Assembly: GCA_036852015.1 (NCBI GenBank)
Contig: JAANDG010000032.1
Span: 62,001 to 126,000, forward strand
DNA: 64,000 bases
Direction of reading: 5' to 3'
Source of the DNA: Pelodera strongyloides
Lineage: Eukaryota; Nematoda; Chromadorea; Rhabditida; Rhabditidae
Shown here: positions 57,397 through 64,000 of the stretch, one piece after another
How positions within the stretch are numbered: the stretch's first letter is position 1
Layout of the letters: each line of letters starts with the position of its first letter
Made by a program: the position numbers and the translations under genes
The notes under the pieces: model-generated
Databases searched by the model: none
What the model saw: the letters and a program-made list of their open reading frames with translations, nothing else
Told to the model about the DNA's origin: nothing

Positions 57397-57540
57397 TTAA
57401 AGCGAAATACTGGCAGTTTCTGAAATGCATCATGGCCAACTGAATTCTTACGTATTTATGCTAATTTACTCGAATTTAGCTCGATTTTTTATTCTAAGTT
57501 GTTCATTTGCATAAGCTGCATAAGAGTGCAGGCGTCACAT
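57397..57540. mobile_element. Family A TTAA MITE, right end missing
   Basis: TTAAAGCGAAATACTGGCAG at the left, then the family core through GTTCATTTGCATAAGCTGCA. It stops before the right arm. Confidence 0.7.
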
Positions 57541-58165
57541 TTCTTTTTATTAAAAAGTATTCTTAAATGAACATACACACAAAGCAACCATTTTATTTTA
57601 CCATTTATGCAGATGGACACCAGCTTCATATCAAACGAGGGTACAGACAGGACATGCCAGGATATAAGAAAAAACTGAATGATACATGGAACATACAATA
57701 AATTTTACAAAGCAATTTTACTCATTTTATACTTTCTACACAAAACACCACTGACATTACACAATTATTCTACATTGGTATAGTACACAGTCGATAAAAA
57801 ATAAAGCACATGCATTAGGAACGCCAAACCACAGAGGAAAGACTTGAACGATTAGAAGGAAAAACCACTATTCCGGAAAAAATTTCTGGACCAAAGAGAT
57901 ATGTTAATTTGTCTCAGTCTCATAGGAAGTGAGCTATTTCGTATCTCTAGCACCAACATCTAGTACCCTCTAAACCATGAGTTTGCATCCAAGCTTTGAT
58001 AAACCCCCATTGAGCCCCCAGTGTGCAGATTAGCGTATAACTATACACAGATAAAGTTTAAAGTCAAATACATGCATACACAACAAAAAAATCCGTCAGT
58101 CTAGAGCTGCCATGTTTTAGAATAATTGAAGTGTGGTTGTAGTTTGCAGTTTCAATTAACAAAAT

Positions 58166-59964
58166 CTAAAACATTTCATCATCCGATTCATCAAAGTTGG
58201 GAGCTTTGGGCGGTGGACTGGTCAGGTCGCGGACCGGTCGCGGGAAGAACTCTTGAACGAGTTCCATGTGGAGTTGGTGCTCAAGAACGCGACCGCATGA
58301 CTGGGCCGCACGCAGGCGATGACGACCCCCAAGACGCCAGCCGTGGGGAGAAACAGCGTTCCGCGAGACACTAGACGCACGATTCTGAAAAAGAAAGGTT
58401 AGAAGCCATATTCGGCAGAGTCGAAGTATGCGTTGTTGGTTTCGTTTCAGAAATACACGATCGCACTCCGACCAGCGTCACTCACTGAGTTAATCTGTTA
58501 ACAATTACGCTAATTAGCAAGCTTGATCTGTCCGGAGTGGGGAGCCGCAGTGCCTGTGCATGTGGTGAGCAAGACAGCGCCTTAGGCCATTGAGTTAGTA
58601 TCTTTCCGGTTTCTCTGGCCGAACCCGCTAACAATTACGCTAATTAGCTTGACCTGTCCGGGGTGAAGAGCCGCAGTGTCTATGCATGTGGTGGCAGGCA
58701 ATTAGGCCATTGCACCACCTTTCTCTATTGCCAGGACGTGTTTCAAACCTAATCCTCTGAAGTTATACGGCACCTTCATAGACGTTCAAGTTAATAGATC
58801 AAAGACAAAGGTAAACATACTGATACTCACCCTAAAATGCATTGCAAATTCAGATAAACATACTAATTCTCACCCTAAAATGCATGGGAAATTCCTCCAT
58901 AGGATTTCTCTCCATCTCTCCGCTCTCCACACCCTCATCACGGTGGTCGACAATCTTTGAATACTCTCCGCCGTCCATGTCCTCTCCTTGAGAGTCGATC
59001 TCTTCCAGATCTGTCTCCGATGCTGTGTCTCCACAGCTCTTATCCATCTCTAGTTTGGAGTCGTCAAAGTTCAGAACCTAAGATGGGCGTGGCTACAGGT
59101 TTCTGACATGAAAGTGGCGGGATCTTGATGAATGATAATTTCTGAGGCTGTTATTACTTCTCCGATTGGAATGATAATATATTTTCCAGATGATGAGCTA
59201 GTAAAACTTTGATTTTGAACGACAAAAAAAGAGTACTTTTATCGACGTGTGTCAGATTCTCGTTGAGCTACAGCGACCTTCGCGCCAAGTTCTCGCCGCG
59301 CGCCAAACTAGCTTCAGAGTTCAGTATCAGTCTACAGGGGTCTTCGTTATAATAAACAATACCAAGAATCAAGTAAAGATTTTGTAGAAACCCCACTCCC
59401 TGGAAAAAAAATAGAAATCTGACCTCTAGGTCCATATCGGAAATAGTGGTCTTCGCCATATGCGCGCACGATTGGCGCGGAGTCTCCACTGCGTCCTGGA
59501 GGAGAGAAAAGATAAGAAAGAAAATATGAAAGCACAAAAATGATATTCAACTTGTAAATAACAATAATAAGTCGTCAGTTATAGAAATTCATGACCAAAG
59601 ATAACGATTAACTATTAGTTTATTAGGTAGGCTATAGGTCTCATCCCTACATTTTTATCAAATATCTATGAAATCCCGCATGGCACAAGGTAGAATGCAG
59701 AAGTTTGACACAATGTATTAATTTTTTCTGCTACCTGCCTTATTTTGTGTTCTTAGCGTTTTTAATAGCCTTGATGTCGAAATTGAAATTACAAAACATT
59801 TTTTTTGAAACTCACTCTTGTAACGCAGCAAAAACACACAAATATTATGTATAAAATGAAGTAATAAATAAACAAAAAAAAATAGAGATTTTGGTCAGAA
59901 TTCAAGCCAAAGAAAGCCTAAAATCGTAAAATACCTTGATCGATGGCGATTCTACATGGTCCAT
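58166..59964 (-). CDS. Acidic protein of unknown function, 174 aa
   Basis: Four exons: 59935-59964 (from ATG; exon to 60004), 59424-59495, 58874-59077, 58166-58384 (stop TAG). All junctions are phase 0. The first Met is chosen because an acceptor-like CTTTTTCAG ends 40 bases upstream. The frame stays open back to it, so an upstream coding exon is possible. The protein has an acidic N-terminal half (ASETDLEEIDSQGEDMD), a basic, Arg/His-rich middle (GWRLGGRHRLRAAQSCGRVL), a short hydrophobic or amphipathic stretch (LHMELVQEFFPRPV) and a Pro-rich acidic end (PNFDESDDEMF). No signal peptide or membrane segment is present, so a nuclear or cytosolic role is likely. I do not recognise the family. 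It diverges from the coiled-coil gene at 60837. Confidence 0.72.
58495..58730. repeat. Imperfect tandem duplication, ~125-bp unit
   Basis: Two copies with AACAATTACGCTAATTAGC, GAGCCGCAGTG, GTGCATGTGGTG/ATGCATGTGGTGG and TTAGGCCATTG. It lies in the last intron of the 174-aa gene. Confidence 0.75.
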
Positions 59965-60004
59965 TTTTGGTTCTTTGAAAAAAACTTCTTTGAATGATGG
60001 GCTT

Positions 60005-60836
60005 CTGAAAAAGAAATAAAATCAGAAAAAAAAACGAACAAAAAAACCCAAGACAAAGTTGATCGCATTTACATAACTAATTTACATAACCAAATAATTA
60101 GCATAAAGGTAACATTGATCAACTTGTGAAGCATACCCTACGCTTATAGAAATTTACTGTAAAACTGACAGCGGCTATCGAACACAAGTGATTTACTAAT
60201 TGCAATTAGTAGGATAGTTATATATAGAAGAAAGAAACAAAGGTTAATAAGGATCAATATTTGTCAAAGAAACAAGATCATAAATCTACATTATAACATA
60301 CCAAAGGTTTTGCATAAAGGTGAAATTTTGTGGTTTATGACCAGTGACCTTTTTTGGAAGATTGCATGGTGCATACATATCCATTGATTTTGTCATATGC
60401 CCAGATATCTCGCGGGCATAGTCACAGTGAGTTTGCAGATGATCGGGGGCAGATGCAGGAAAACAAAGCAATTGCGGAAAACATAGAAAAATTTTTGGCG
60501 ACAAGTCAGCGACCATTTTGCGCCCATTTGATGACCAGTTGATGACTGGTTACGACAAGGTCACCAAATATTGGCCCACGAAAAACCAGAGAACCTTCGC
60601 CAAATGGACTCTAAACCATTATCTCATTATTTACGAAGGGAGCAAGGGCGTGAAAATGAGCGTATAGTTTGAGCGTATTACATGTTGTTTGCCGACCTCA
60701 CGCCGATTGCTCGCCAAAGTTTCGCGAAGCAATGGAGTGAGAACGGCGAGAATAATGCACGCCACTGTATGTCTGTGAGCTAGGTTGTACCTAAATAGCA
60801 CAAGTTCAATTTCTCTTTTTTTTTTCGAAGCGTAGA
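60005..60836. promoter_or_regulatory. Divergent upstream region
   Basis: 0.83 kb between the first exons of the 174-aa gene (-) and the coiled-coil gene (+), so it probably holds both promoters. It includes a GGTCACCAAAT/ATGACCAGT-type repeat (about 60340-60600) related to 25325-25500. No core promoter element could be assigned. Confidence 0.45.

Positions 60837-64000
<3,164 letters not shown>

Larger units (their letters stand above)
55277..58165. other. Intergenic region 5' of the PHF12-like gene
   Basis: A GC-rich patch at about 55795-55890 (CAGCCGAGCGGCGCACGCAC) could be the PHF12-like promoter. A tRNA-like unit and a cluster of three TTAA elements (57025-57540) lie further up. No exon was recognised. 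Confidence 0.5.

Overview
The window is animal nuclear DNA, most likely from a nematode. Genes are split into many short exons with GT-AG introns (two introns use GC donors). Acceptors are often TTTCAG or TTTTAG. An interstitial array of the nematode telomere repeat TTAGGC is present. The UNC-119 homologue reads much closer to Caenorhabditis UNC-119 than to vertebrate forms. The species cannot be named: introns are long and packed with mobile elements, unlike compact Caenorhabditis genes.

Layout. (1) 679-12157, + strand: the 3' half of a CLC-type chloride channel gene (end of the membrane domain, both CBS domains, stop). Its 7.4-kb intron carries Helitron-like repeats and a nest of TTAA elements with a LINE reverse transcriptase. 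(2) 14837-19131, - strand: a 10-exon gene for a secreted Gly/His/acid-rich protein; a TTAGGC array starts 5 bases past its stop. (3) 21746-27296, - strand: an 11-exon BTB-BACK protein, 405 aa. (4) 28918-31364, - strand: unc-119, six exons, 200 aa, complete. (5) 36378-55276, - strand: a gene of about 35 exons for a PHF12/ATHP-1-like chromatin protein of about 1,855 aa (PHD, PHD, AT-hooks, low-complexity middle, C-terminal FHA-like domain). (6) 58166-59964, - strand: a four-exon gene for a 174-aa acidic protein of unknown function. (7) 60837-64000, + strand: the 5' part of a Lys/Glu-rich coiled-coil gene running off the window. Genes 6 and 7 diverge from a shared 0.87-kb upstream region.

Exon phases were checked by hand. 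All agree in every gene except one junction in the PHF12-like gene (43845-43992 to 42876-43383), where a short exon is probably missing. Several first coding exons sit just downstream of a splice-acceptor-like sequence, which fits spliced-leader trans-splicing or short 5'-UTR introns.

The main signal outside genes is the repeat fraction. At least six palindromic or terminal-inverted-repeat families all end in TTAAAG/CTTTAA, always insert at TTAA, and sometimes abut so that neighbours share one TTAA. One family forms near-perfect hairpins with about 80-base arms whose copies differ by paired changes. There are also Helitron-like elements (TC...CTRR|T), tRNA-related SINE-like units, LINE fragments, a GAGGCC/GGCCTC-ended MITE group, several minisatellites and an intronic cluster of TGCATG motifs. 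The genes do not form one pathway: ion channel, secreted protein, BTB adaptor, lipid-cargo chaperone and chromatin regulator.
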